DNA of 64,000 bases from Nonomuraea pusilla (GCF_900109355.1 NZ_FOBF01000023.1:1-64000); one strand, 5' to 3'. Positions 51,841 to 60,112 are shown, counted from the first letter of the stretch. The notes: generated from the letters alone by a model not told the origin. Made by a program: numbers and translations.

Positions 51841-52455
51841 TCAGGCGGTGACGACCCGCGGCGGCCCCCTGCCGGTGACCGCGTGCCGCAGCACGACCGA
51901 GCGCAGCGCGCGCGGCTCCGAGGCGCGGGGACGGCCGGGGAACGGCGTGCGCGGCACCGGCAGCAGCACGGCCAGCAGCCGCGCGGCCAGGCGGCGCAGC
52001 AGCCCGCAGAACGCCGCCTCGCCGCGCGCCAGCCACAGCGCCGTGAGCCCGATCGCCCAGCCGTGGGCGACCAGCATGCCGAGACCCGGCACCAGGCCCG
52101 AGTGGACGTGCCCCATGACCTCCTGCGGCATCGCCGCGTGCGACACCGAGAACAGCAGGTGGAGCACCACCTGGAGGCCGCCGAGCAGCGGAAGGATCAC
52201 CGCGAGCGGGCGTTCGCGGCCCGACAGCGGGAACGCCGCGCAGAACGACAGCGCGAGCGCCGCCACGAGGGCCGGCAGCGGAACCAGGCCCGCGTCCATG
52301 CCTGAGCCCATGCCCATGCCTGAGCCCGTGCCCGCGCCCATGCCCGAGCCCGCGCCCCAGCTCATGCCGCCGCCGAGGCCGTGCGCCACCACGCCCAGCC
52401 CGAGGCACACGACGGCGAACACCGCGGTGCGGACCAGACGGAGCGACAGGGCCAT
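51841..52455 (-). CDS. Membrane protein with Gly-Met repeat loop
   Basis: 204 aa, five hydrophobic segments, unrecognised family. A low-complexity periplasmic loop after the first span reads SGMGAGTGSGMGMGSGM, encoded by near-repeats of CATGCC/CGAGCC units; Met-rich loops often bind Cu(I). It lies 109 bases upstream of the PCuAC gene in the same direction, so a copper-related role is plausible but inferred. Confidence 0.65.
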   Translation of the reverse strand: MALSLRLVRTAVFAVVCLGLGVVAHGLGGGMSWGAGSGMGAGTGSGMGMGSGMDAGLVPLPALVAALALSFCAAFPLSGRERPLAVILPLLGGLQVVLHLLFSVSHAAMPQEVMGHVHSGLVPGLGMLVAHGWAIGLTALWLARGEAAFCGLLRRLAARLLAVLLPVPRTPFPGRPRASEPRALRSVVLRHAVTGRGPPRVVTA

Positions 52456-52540
52456 GCGCCAAGCATTCCACGTCCCCACCCCGGTCCCGAGACTCCCCCG
52501 CCCGCGCCGCCGTACGACGCGGGGCCGGAGCTCGCCGCTC

Positions 52541-52650
52541 GGGCGTTGTGCTTCGCTCGGCGGGCGGCCGCGGGGGCGGTGTGCTTCCCCCCGCTGGGCG
52601 GCCGCAGGGGCGGTGTGCTTGGCTCGGCGGGGCGGCCGCAGGGGCGGCAT
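52541..52650. repeat. 34-base tandem repeat before the 52662 gene
   Basis: GGGCGGCCGC(a/g)GGGGCGGTGTGCTT-like units begin at 52562, 52596 and 52630 (period 34), with a partial GGGCGTTGTGCTT unit at 52541 and a truncated last unit. Each contains the palindrome GCGGCCGC. It ends 12 bases before the next ATG and may be an expanded spacer or protein-binding array. Confidence 0.75.
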
Positions 52651-52661
52651 AATGGCCGCCG

Positions 52662-53381
52662 ATGCCGAAATTTCAGGATGCGGCGGAATTTGCGGCGGCG
52701 ATCGCCCCCGTCATCGACGCGGCCCACGTCAACGTCCACGCCTCGGCCCACCGCGCCGTCACCGAGCTGGCCGCCCGGTCAGGCGTCACCCCCGGCCTGC
52801 TCCACGACCTGCGCTTCGCGCTCCCGCTGCGCCCGCTCACCCGCGCCTCCCTCGCCGTCGTCCACCGGTACGGCGCCGCCGCCGACCGCGAGCGGGCCGT
52901 CCAGGACCACCTGCGCGAAGGCACCCTCGCCGAGGACGCGGACGGCACGCTCACCCTCACCCCGAAAGGCCTGGACCACGTCCACGGCCTGTACGCCCTC
53001 CACGCGGCCGCGGCCGACCGCGCCTGGGCCGGCCGCGACGCCGACGGCCTCGCCGAACTGGTCGGCACCGTGCTCGACCTGGCCGAACGCCTTCCCGGCG
53101 GCGCGCTGGAGTTCGTGGCGCCCCCGTACGAGCCGGAGGGCGCGCCGCCCGGCCTGCTGCTGTTCAACCGCCTCGCCGCGCTGCGCTACCACCGCGCCGA
53201 CGCCCACGCCGCCGCCTGGCAGGAGGCGGGACTGACCGCAGAGGAGATCGTCGCTCTCACGGACGGCCCGGTGCGCGCCCGCGTCGAGGCGGCCACGAAC
53301 GACCTGGCGGCCCAGCCGTACCGGCGCCTGGCCCAGCGCGACCGCGAACGCCTGTACGACGGCCTGCTCACCCTCATCTGA
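52662..53381 (+). CDS. Actinomycete helix-rich protein (SCO6745-like)
   Basis: 239 aa, mostly helical with a winged-helix-like N-terminal half (VNVHASAHRAVTELAARSGV, TPKGLDHVHGLYALH). Similar proteins are widespread single genes in actinomycetes without assigned function. ATG 52662 directly follows the 34-base repeat. No membrane segment. Confidence 0.7.
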   Translation: MPKFQDAAEFAAAIAPVIDAAHVNVHASAHRAVTELAARSGVTPGLLHDLRFALPLRPLTRASLAVVHRYGAAADRERAVQDHLREGTLAEDADGTLTLTPKGLDHVHGLYALHAAAADRAWAGRDADGLAELVGTVLDLAERLPGGALEFVAPPYEPEGAPPGLLLFNRLAALRYHRADAHAAAWQEAGLTAEEIVALTDGPVRARVEAATNDLAAQPYRRLAQRDRERLYDGLLTLI

Positions 53382-53473
53382 CTCCCGCGATCGGGAAACC
53401 CAGGTTCTCGAAGTCCCACCTCCCGGTGACGCGCCCGTTGGCGCACTATGGTCGTACTTCCCGAGGAGGCACC

Positions 53474-53995
53474 GTGGATCAGGAACTCCCCTGCGGTGCG
53501 AGGCTGGTCGTCGGCGTGGACGAGTCCCCGGCCTCGCGCTGGGCCCTCGCCTGGGCCATCGGCGTGGCCAGGCTGCACCGGATGCCGCTGGTGGCCGTGC
53601 ACGTCAGCCGTGCGCCCGTCCATCCCTTCCCTGAGGCGCTGCCCGTGCAGCACGCGCTGCGCAACGGCGAGGAGTCGCGCTGCGCCGACGTGATAGGCCG
53701 CGTCTTCGACGACGTCGCGGGCGGCGTGCCCGGCGACGTGGCGACGTACATGGTGGGCAAGGTCGGCGACCCCGGCTACCACCTGGTCGACCTGGCGCGG
53801 GAGGGCGACCTGCTGGTGCTCGGCCGGGGCAGGCACGGGCCCGTCGCCCGGCTGTTCCTGCCGTCCACCAGCATGTACTGCGCCCGCCACGCCAGGACCA
53901 CCGTGGTGATCGTCCGGCAGCCGTCGCCGCCCGAGGAGCCCGAGCTGTCAGGGGAGCGCGCCAGGCGCGGCACGCGGTTCTGGCGACATCTCTAG
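53474..53995 (+). CDS. Universal stress protein (UspA family), single domain
   Basis: 173 aa. LVVGVDESPASRWALAWAI opens the fold; the ATP-binding stretch GxxGxxxxLxxPS appears as GRGRHGPVARLFLPSTS, with Ser replacing one usual Gly. GTG 53474 has GAGGAGG upstream. The C-terminal tail (PPEEPELSGERARRG) is longer than usual and overlaps the opposite-strand regulator gene by 48 bases. Confidence 0.88.
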   Translation: MDQELPCGARLVVGVDESPASRWALAWAIGVARLHRMPLVAVHVSRAPVHPFPEALPVQHALRNGEESRCADVIGRVFDDVAGGVPGDVATYMVGKVGDPGYHLVDLAREGDLLVLGRGRHGPVARLFLPSTSMYCARHARTTVVIVRQPSPPEEPELSGERARRGTRFWRHL

Positions 53996-55354
53996 CGCGC
54001 GCGCCACCAGGCGCAGGCCCTGTGGGACGTCGTCCTTGCCGATCGCGCCGTAGCCCAGCACCAGGCCCGGCTGGGCGGGAGACTCCCCGCAGTACGCCTC
54101 CAGCCGCTCCACCGCCAGGCCCGGCACGTCGCGTACGGACACGCCGGGCGCGAGGCGGGCGCACAGGTGCAGCCCCGCCGACGACGGCACCAGCCGCAGG
54201 CGCGGGTCGGCCGCGAGCGCGTCGGCGATCAGCGCGTGCCTGGCGGCGTACTCCCTGGTGGCCTTCCTGATGTGCCTGGCCAGCAGGCCCTCGTCGATGA
54301 AGCGGGCCAGGGCGGCCTGCGTCGGCAGCTCGCCGTGCCAGTCCGACAGCCGCTTGGCGGCGCGCAGCGCGGGCCGCAGCGAGGCGGGCGCCACGAGGAA
54401 GCCGAGCCTGAGCATGGGGAGCAGCGTCTTCGAGAAGGAGCCGACGTACACCACCCGGCCGGCGCGGTCGAGGCTCTGCAGGGGTTCGAGCGGGCGGTCG
54501 CCGAAGCGGAACTCGCTGTCGTAGTCGTCCTCGATCACCACCGCCCTGCGCCGCTCCGCCCACGACAGCAGGGCGGCGCGGCGGGCCAGCGACATGGGCG
54601 TGCCCAGCGGGAACTGGTGCGACGGCGTCACGTACACCACGCGGGCCGACGCCGGGATGGCGGAGACGTCCAGGCCCTCGGCGTCCACGAACACCCCCGC
54701 GACGCGCGCGCCCAGCGACCTGAACAGCATCCGCGCCGGCGGGTAGCCCGGCTCCTCCACCGCCACGACGGCGCCCGGCTCCACCAGCACCCTGCCGACC
54801 AGGTCCAGCGCCTGCTGGGCGCCGTTCGTGATGAGCACGTCCTCCGCGCCCGCCCGGACCGAGCGGCTGATCCCGATGTGCCGCGCGATGGCCTCGCGCA
54901 GGCCCTCGTGCCCGGACGGGTCGCCGTAGCCGGCGGCGCTCACGCGCAGCTCGCGCGCCACCAGCCGGCGCCACGTCTCCATGGGGAACAGCCGCGCGTC
55001 GGGCACCCCGGCGCGGAAGTCGTACCTGGCGCTCCTCGGGGCGCCGCCCTCGGGGACGCCCTCCCACACCGGCCGCGGCCGTACGACGCCCTTCGGGGCG
55101 GCACGGCCCCGTACCGGCTCGGCAGCCACGAACGTGCCCGCGCCCGCCCTCCCCACGAGGAACCCGTCCGCCACCAGCCGGTCGTACGCGACCGCGACCG
55201 TGTTCCTGGAGATCTCCAGCCGCCTGGCCACCTCCCGCGTCGGCGGCAGCCGCTCGCCCGAACGGAGGCGGCCGTCGAGTATCGCCTCAAGAAGCTGCCT
55301 GTAAACCTGTGCGGCCAGGTCACCGCGCCCGCACAGGCTGATGTGCACGTCCAT
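53948..55354 (-). CDS. MocR-type regulator, PdxR-like
   Basis: 468 aa. GntR winged helix (residues 10-75: LPPTREVARRLEISRNTVAV) plus aminotransferase domain with the PLP Lys in VGSFSKTLLPMLRLG and Asp in VIEDDYDSEF. Divergent from the AhpD/MFS pair, its likely targets, rather than from pdxST. The 3' end overlaps the Usp gene by 48 bases, tail to tail. Confidence 0.9.
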   Translation of the reverse strand: MDVHISLCGRGDLAAQVYRQLLEAILDGRLRSGERLPPTREVARRLEISRNTVAVAYDRLVADGFLVGRAGAGTFVAAEPVRGRAAPKGVVRPRPVWEGVPEGGAPRSARYDFRAGVPDARLFPMETWRRLVARELRVSAAGYGDPSGHEGLREAIARHIGISRSVRAGAEDVLITNGAQQALDLVGRVLVEPGAVVAVEEPGYPPARMLFRSLGARVAGVFVDAEGLDVSAIPASARVVYVTPSHQFPLGTPMSLARRAALLSWAERRRAVVIEDDYDSEFRFGDRPLEPLQSLDRAGRVVYVGSFSKTLLPMLRLGFLVAPASLRPALRAAKRLSDWHGELPTQAALARFIDEGLLARHIRKATREYAARHALIADALAADPRLRLVPSSAGLHLCARLAPGVSVRDVPGLAVERLEAYCGESPAQPGLVLGYGAIGKDDVPQGLRLVARALEMSPEPRAAPGALP

Positions 55355-55360
55355 CTTGGC

Positions 55361-55383
55361 CCAATCAACTCGGCAGAAATTGG
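55361..55383. promoter_or_regulatory. CCAAT...ATTGG dyad, candidate MocR site
   Basis: CCAAT at 55361-55365 and ATTGG at 55379-55383 are inverted half-sites 13 bases apart, just upstream of the PdxR-like start (55354) and about 40 bases before the AhpD start. Position fits an operator for both promoters. Confidence 0.4.
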
Positions 55384-55421
55384 AGCTTACACCGGGACAA
55401 GCGGCGAACGAGGATGAATCC

Positions 55422-55871
55422 ATGACCGAACGCATGAACCTCGGGGCCCTCGCCGGTGAGGCGTACAAGGCGATGTCCGCGCTCGACCGCTTCATCCGCT
55501 CATCCACCCTTCCGCAGCCCCTCCTCGAACTCGTGAACCTGCGCGCCAGCCAGATCAACGGCTGCGTGTACTGCGTGGACATGCACAGCAGCGACGCCAA
55601 GCAGGCCGGCGAGAGCGACGCCAGGCTGCACGCCGTCGCCGTCTGGCGGGAGGCCCCCTTCTTCACCGCGCAGGAACGCGCCGCCCTCGCCTTCACCGAG
55701 GCCGCCACCCGGCTGTCCACCGGCGACATCACCGACGAGATCTGGGCCGAGGCGTCCGCCCACTTCACCGAGCAGGAACTCGCCGCGCTCGTCATCGCCG
55801 TCGGCACCATCAACGCGTGGAACCGGTTCGGCGTCGCCACCAGGATGACCCCAGAGTCGTACAAGGAATGA
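55422..55871 (+). CDS. AhpD-like carboxymuconolactone decarboxylase family protein
   Basis: 149 aa. The redox motif CVYCVDMHS (C-x2-C-x3-H) within NLRASQINGCVYCVDMHSSD is that of alkylhydroperoxidase AhpD-type proteins. ATG 55422. It is divergent from the PdxR-like regulator and ten bases before the MFS gene. Likely a peroxidase or thiol-dependent detoxifying enzyme. Confidence 0.92.
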   Translation: MTERMNLGALAGEAYKAMSALDRFIRSSTLPQPLLELVNLRASQINGCVYCVDMHSSDAKQAGESDARLHAVAVWREAPFFTAQERAALAFTEAATRLSTGDITDEIWAEASAHFTEQELAALVIAVGTINAWNRFGVATRMTPESYKE

Positions 55872-55881
55872 GGCGGAAGGA

Positions 55882-57075
55882 ATGAGGCGCGTCCTAGCCC
55901 AGGCCCAGCTCGCCAACTCCATCGGCGACGGCGCCTATCTCGTCACCTCGGCGCTCTACTTCGCCAGGGTCGTCGGTCTGTCACCCGCCGAGATCGGCGC
56001 CGGGCTCACGCTGGGCTGGGCCGTGGGCACGGTGGCCGGGGTCCCCCTCGGTCACCTCGCCGACCGCCGCGGGCCGCGCGGCGTCGCCGTGCTCCTCGCG
56101 CTCGCGACCGCCGCGGCGGCGCTGTCGTTCCTCTTCGTCCGCTCCCTCGCGCTGTTCCTCCCTGTCGCCTGCCTGTACGGCACCGCGCAGACCGGCCTCT
56201 CGGCCGCCCGCCAGGCCCTGCTCGCCGCGCTCGTCGAGCCCGAGCGGCGCACCGAGGTGCGGGCCGTCCTGCAGTCCACGCTCAACGGCGGCCTCGCCGT
56301 CGGCGCCGCGCTCGGCGGGCTCGCACTCCACCTCGACACCCCGGCCGCGTACGCCGCCGTCTTCGTGCTGGACGCCGCCAGCTTCGCCGCCGCCGCGCTC
56401 CTGCTGCTGCGGCTGCCGTCCGTGCCGCCCCGCCCCGCCGCCGCCGGGCCGCGCCTGGCCGTGCTGCGCGACCGTCCCTACGCGGTCGTCACGCTGATCA
56501 ACACGGTCATGCTCTTCTACATGCCGCTGCTCAGCCTCGTCGTGCCGCTGTGGATCGCCCAGCGCACCACCGCGCCCACCTGGCTGGTCTCGGCCCTGCT
56601 CGTGCTCAACACCGGCTGCGTGCTGCTGTTCCAGGTACGGGTCGCCAGGAGGGTCAGGGGCCTGCGGGACGCCTCCGCCTCCGTGCGCCACGCCGGGCTC
56701 GTGATGTTCGCCGCGTGCGCCGTGTTCGCGCTGTCGGCGCTCGGCTCGTACGCGTGGCTCCTCCTCCTCGTCGCCGGAGGGCTGCAGGTGCTGGCCGAGA
56801 TGCTCCTCGCCTCGGGGGCCTGGGAGATCGGCTTCGCCCTCGCCCCCGAGGACAAGCAGGGCCAGTACCAGGGGTTCTTCGGCTCCGGCGTGGTCGTGGC
56901 CAGGATGCTCGGCCCGGCGGCGCTCACGACGCTCGTCCTCGACGGCGGGACGGCCGGCTGGCTCGCGCTCGGAGCGGTGTTCGCGGTGGCGGGCGCCGCG
57001 ATGGGGCCGGCCGTCCGGTGGGCCGAACGCACCCGCCGTGCCCCGCACCCCACCCCCTGCCGGGCAGGGACCTGA
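55882..57075 (+). CDS. MFS exporter-like transporter
   Basis: 397 aa, about twelve spans; VPLGHLADRRGPRGVAVLL is the loop 2-3 motif. The pattern resembles drug/metabolite efflux members of actinomycetes. ATG 55882 with AAGG upstream. Probably co-transcribed with the AhpD gene and controlled by the PdxR-like protein. Confidence 0.87.
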   Translation: MRRVLAQAQLANSIGDGAYLVTSALYFARVVGLSPAEIGAGLTLGWAVGTVAGVPLGHLADRRGPRGVAVLLALATAAAALSFLFVRSLALFLPVACLYGTAQTGLSAARQALLAALVEPERRTEVRAVLQSTLNGGLAVGAALGGLALHLDTPAAYAAVFVLDAASFAAAALLLLRLPSVPPRPAAAGPRLAVLRDRPYAVVTLINTVMLFYMPLLSLVVPLWIAQRTTAPTWLVSALLVLNTGCVLLFQVRVARRVRGLRDASASVRHAGLVMFAACAVFALSALGSYAWLLLLVAGGLQVLAEMLLASGAWEIGFALAPEDKQGQYQGFFGSGVVVARMLGPAALTTLVLDGGTAGWLALGAVFAVAGAAMGPAVRWAERTRRAPHPTPCRAGT

Positions 57076-57150
57076 CGGATGCCGGGGAGCCTGAAGCGCG
57101 GGGGGTGCGCGCAGGCTCTCCGGATATTTGGCATGATCAGAATGTTGTCC

Positions 57151-57184
57151 GAGTATTCGAGGTCCCACCTGGGGCGGAATACTC
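57151..57184. promoter_or_regulatory. Inverted repeat GAGTATTC...GAATACTC
   Basis: Perfect eight-base arms at 57151-57158 and 57177-57184, in an A+T-richer stretch between the MFS gene and DLW-39. It lacks the G+C of a terminator, so an operator is more likely. Nothing else is evident in 57076-57313 besides a possible promoter near 57235-57255. Confidence 0.45.
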
Positions 57185-57313
57185 GTGCTTCGCACAATAA
57201 GCACATCTGGTTCGTGCACAACTCAGGGACCGCAGCCATACCTTGCTAGGCTGCATGTCAACCGTTGGGTCTCACCCCGGCAGGTGAGACCGTCGAAGAA
57301 GTGGGGTCACACC

Positions 57314-57433
57314 GTGAAGAAGCTGCTCGTTCTTGCGCTGATCGCCCTCGGGGGGTTGCTGATCTGGCGTAAGGTGCAGGCCGACCGCGCAGAGCTCGAC
57401 CTGTGGACCGAGGCGACCGGCACCGAGAACTAG
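57314..57433 (+). CDS. DLW-39 family mini-protein
   Basis: 39 aa: a single span (LLVLALIALGGLLIWRKV) followed by the family signature AELDLWTEA. The family is named for this Asp-Leu-Trp motif and 39-residue length, and in actinobacteria sits near the gyrA/tRNA-Ile/tRNA-Ala region by the origin, which agrees with tRNA-Ala 0.8 kb downstream. GTG 57314. Function unknown. Confidence 0.92.
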   Translation: MKKLLVLALIALGGLLIWRKVQADRAELDLWTEATGTEN

Positions 57434-57448
57434 CCGACCGGCGAGGCG

Positions 57449-58177
57449 ATGAGTGACGTCGTCCCCATCAAGCTGGCGTGCCTGGACCTGGCGGGCACCA
57501 CAGTAGGTGACATCGCCATGGTCGAGCGCGCCTTCGCCGAGGCGATCGCCACCCAGGGCATCGTCCCCGGGACCGGAGCCTACGCGCGTGCCATGGTCCA
57601 CGTGCACCGGTCCCGGGGATGTCCCAAGATCGACGTCTTCCGCGGGATCTTCCCCGACAACGAGGCCCAGGCGCAGGCCGCGAACCTCACCTTCGAGCGC
57701 TCCTACGAAGGCACCCTGGAACGTGCCGGGCTCGTCCCCATGCCCGGAGTCCTCGAAGTCCTCGACAAACTCCGCGGCTCCGGCGTCAAGCTCGCCGTGA
57801 TCACCGGCTTCAGCCGCTCCACCCTCAGCCGCGTCCTCAGCGTGCTCGGCTGGCACGACCGGATCGACCTCGCCATCTCCCCCGAGGACGCAGGCGGCCG
57901 CGGCCGCCCCTGGCCCGACATGGTGCTGCACGCCGTCCTCAGAACCGGCGTCGAGGACGTCCGCCAGGTCGCCGTCGCCGGCGACGCCGAGAGCGACATG
58001 CTCTGCGGCCGCCGCGCCGGAGCCTCCGTGGTCGCGGGGGTCATGACCGGCGTCCACAGCCGCGAACGCCTCCTCAAAGGCGGCGCCACCCACATCCTCG
58101 ACTCGATCGCCGACCTCCCGAGCCTCATCCTGAGCGACGACGTGGGCGATACCCAGGTGTCGCCACCGGCCCGGTAA
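57449..58177 (+). CDS. Phosphonatase-like HAD hydrolase
   Basis: 242 aa. Catalytic Asp motif LACLDLAGTTV, helical cap (residues 25-95), motif II VITGFSR, a Pro/Asp motif III-IV region (GRPWPDMVLHA and VAVAGDAESDM). The cap lacks the Schiff-base Lys context of true phosphonoacetaldehyde hydrolase as far as I can see. It starts 15 bases after DLW-39, possibly in one transcript, and precedes tRNA-Ala. Confidence 0.85.
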   Translation: MSDVVPIKLACLDLAGTTVGDIAMVERAFAEAIATQGIVPGTGAYARAMVHVHRSRGCPKIDVFRGIFPDNEAQAQAANLTFERSYEGTLERAGLVPMPGVLEVLDKLRGSGVKLAVITGFSRSTLSRVLSVLGWHDRIDLAISPEDAGGRGRPWPDMVLHAVLRTGVEDVRQVAVAGDAESDMLCGRRAGASVVAGVMTGVHSRERLLKGGATHILDSIADLPSLILSDDVGDTQVSPPAR

Positions 58178-58196
58178 GCTATCGTCGTTCCCCGAA

Positions 58197-58269
58197 GGGG
58201 CCTTAGCTCAGTTGGCAGAGCGCCTGCTTTGCAAGCAGGATGTCAGGAGTTCGAATCTCCTAGGCTCCA
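58197..58269 (+). tRNA. tRNA-Ala (anticodon TGC)
   Basis: 73 bases fold as a full cloverleaf: acceptor GGGGCCT/AGGCTCC with the G3-U70 pair that defines alanine tRNA, D-arm AGCTCAGTTGGCAGAGC, anticodon stem-loop CCTGC-TTTGCAA-GCAGG, T-arm AGGAG-TTCGAAT-CTCCT. CCA is not encoded (A73 is followed by CCG). It is the leftmost landmark of the integrated element and a typical attachment target. Confidence 0.97.
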
Positions 58270-58277
58270 CCGCAGGT

Positions 58278-58313
58278 AAAGGCCACATCCCATGATCGGG
58301 AAGTGGCCTTTTC
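58278..58313 (+). terminator. tRNA-Ala terminator hairpin (repeat copy A)
   Basis: AAAGGCCAC (58278-58286) pairs with GTGGCCTTT (58303-58311), followed by a T-tract. It terminates the tRNA transcript nine bases downstream. The same 36-base layout recurs at 60076-60111. Confidence 0.85.
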
Positions 58314-58370
58314 GATCTTGTACAGCTGAGAAGTACAGCTACGCTCTTGAAGACAACACCCGGTCGCGTC

Positions 58371-58907
58371 CTAGTGGCTTGCTCTCTCTTGGCGAGGAAC
58401 GCCGATGTCGTCGGGTACATCCACTGCATCCATCTTCAGTCCGACGAACTGAACCAGCATGGCAAGCCCGTGGAGGATGCTTGTCAAGGACCAGACGGTG
58501 AAGAACGACGCCACTGCGGCCGTGATCGCTAGAAGAGCGGGCCAAGTGTCCTTGGACATGGTCGCCAGGGGTAGCAAGGCCAGCATGCCAAAGACGCCAG
58601 TCACGCCTGTGAACAGGAACGGTGCCAAGTAGTGATTGGGATCCCTCCTGATGGCGCGAAGCTTCCGGAGGAAGGCTTGATCCATGAACGCGGCTTGGAC
58701 TGCTACTCCAGCAAGTACCGCTCCGATCACTACACCGACGAGGCCGGCTGCCACCGGAACTGCCCGCAGCAGAGCCTCAGGGTTAACCAGGCTCAGGGCA
58801 ACAGCTCCTGTGCCCGCAAGAAGGGCCACCCCGAAGTCGACCTGTAAGATCTCGCTCAGCTTGAAGTCCAGCGCCCGCCATAGGTGCTGGAGCACGCTCT
58901 TGGCCAT
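58371..58907 (-). CDS. Four-helix membrane protein of unknown family
   Basis: 178 aa with four hydrophobic spans: about residues 22-42, 47-75, 92-116 and 120-150, separated by short loops with one basic cytoplasmic loop (AFLRKLRAIRRDPNHY). No known domain recognised. ATG 58907 has GGAG eight bases upstream; the ATG at 58943 is an alternative. It is the second gene of a two-gene operon, 60 bases after its partner, in DNA of lower G+C than its surroundings (58681-58740 is 58%, against 77% in 37501-37560 within cobN). Placement in a mobile element suggests a membrane effector of a defence or addiction pair; that is inference. Confidence 0.75.
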   Translation of the reverse strand: MAKSVLQHLWRALDFKLSEILQVDFGVALLAGTGAVALSLVNPEALLRAVPVAAGLVGVVIGAVLAGVAVQAAFMDQAFLRKLRAIRRDPNHYLAPFLFTGVTGVFGMLALLPLATMSKDTWPALLAITAAVASFFTVWSLTSILHGLAMLVQFVGLKMDAVDVPDDIGVPRQERASH

Positions 58908-58967
58908 CTGCTGCTCTCCGCCCTGGTGATCGTCGGGGCACACGTGGTGGGAGTCGACATGGTTAAT

Positions 58968-59885
58968 CTACCCTTCGGCGTCGTGGCTGTACCGTAGACG
59001 CGCCGGCTTTTCTCGAACATACTCGCGAAGTGCGCCCAGTACGATCCGCATGCCATGCACTAGATCGCGCCCGAAGTCGTCGACCTGCTTAGAATCGGCG
59101 GACTCCTTACTCCTGAACTGAGCCTCGCTTGCACCTTGGGCGCCTCGCGCCGTTAGTTCGAGTTCGAGATCTCCGGTTTCCGTTCCTTCCAGTTTGCTCT
59201 GGAACTCTTCCGACTCGGTGTTCAACACGCCATTGCGGGCAGCGGCGAACTCTTCTGTCTTACGACGCGCGGCAAGTGCGCGCATCTCCATTCGATCAGA
59301 GTCGATATCACGTCCCGGATTGGAGAATTTCACGGTTCTGCGGAGTTTATGAACCAAAGGGTTGTCCCTTAGCCATGCTTCTACGCTGGCGCGAGAGGTG
59401 ATCAGATCTACGTCGTATTCGGTGGAGATGATGCCATCATCACCCAACGCCTGGGTGATGATTTCTTCGAAGTATTTGGTGAACCCGGCGGGTTGAAGGC
59501 GCGCAGTAGTGGAGAAGGCGACCCAGCGCTGATCCTCGCGTAGATCAACAGCGAATGGAACCACGGTGTCTTCGGACGCTACCTCTGAAACCTGGGTATC
59601 ACCCTGGACCCAGGACCACGCTTGGGAGTTGAACTGTCGGCGTTGAGCCATTTCTGCAAAGCCGAAGGTGCCTGTCATGAAATCAGTTCCCCGCTCGATT
59701 GTCATGTCTGCGGCGAACCAGGTCTTTTCGGTGGCGAGATGGGTGGCTGGTTCAACGACCTGTACGCCTCGGCTCTGCGCGAGGTGAGTCATGTCCTGGG
59801 CGAAGCTGCGCATGGTGATCGCGTCCTGGTTGGGACGACGGCGGTTGATTCGTGCAAACACGACCTTCCGGCGCTTGGGGGGCAT
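58968..59885 (-). CDS. Soluble protein of unknown family, partner of the four-helix protein
   Basis: 305 aa. I cannot assign a family. The N-terminus KRRKVVFARINRRRPNQDAI is basic; a beta-rich middle includes DTVVPFAVDLREDQRWVAFS and LQPAGFTKYFEEIITQALGD, then a charged helical region (ALAARRKTEEFAAARNGVL) and a short C-terminal helix. No transmembrane segment, nuclease or NTPase motif visible. Start ATG 59885 has GAGG nine bases upstream; ATG 59894 abuts that site and is less likely. G+C is low (50% in 59281-59340). With the membrane gene it forms a compact sensor-plus-membrane-effector layout like Kiwa (KwaA/KwaB), though I do not see sequence identity with those proteins. Confidence 0.75.
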   Translation of the reverse strand: MPPKRRKVVFARINRRRPNQDAITMRSFAQDMTHLAQSRGVQVVEPATHLATEKTWFAADMTIERGTDFMTGTFGFAEMAQRRQFNSQAWSWVQGDTQVSEVASEDTVVPFAVDLREDQRWVAFSTTARLQPAGFTKYFEEIITQALGDDGIISTEYDVDLITSRASVEAWLRDNPLVHKLRRTVKFSNPGRDIDSDRMEMRALAARRKTEEFAAARNGVLNTESEEFQSKLEGTETGDLELELTARGAQGASEAQFRSKESADSKQVDDFGRDLVHGMRIVLGALREYVREKPARLRYSHDAEG

Positions 59886-60075
59886 GCTGCTCATCCTCGT
59901 AGGTAGGTGGCGGGACAGAGCAACATCATGGCCCCGGACAAGCACGGTCGGCGTCAGTTCGTACGAGGTGTGAGCTAACAGTTACGGTGGCTAGATCGGC
60001 ACGTTCTGTCACTCTGCAGCGTCCCTGTGAGGGTGGAAGCGCATGGACGCTGGAGATCTCGTGCGCGAGCAGTTC

Positions 60076-60112
60076 AAAGGCCACTTCTCATACTTAAGAA
60101 GTGGCCTTTTCT
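60076..60112. terminator. Terminator hairpin (repeat copy B), possible attachment site
   Basis: AAAGGCCACTTCT (60076-60088) pairs with AGAAGTGGCCTTT (60097-60109), a 13-base perfect stem with an eight-base loop and flanking A/T tracts, so it can stop transcription both ways between int and the two-gene module. It shares 30 of 36 positions with the tRNA-Ala terminator at 58278 without gaps. The surrounding 59886-60122 holds no gene, only the probable promoter of the module. Confidence 0.75.

Noticed and set aside
58371-59885. Calling the two-gene module a Kiwa system
   Set aside because: Only size and membrane topology fit; I cannot see KwaA or KwaB sequence signatures, so naming it would be unsupported.
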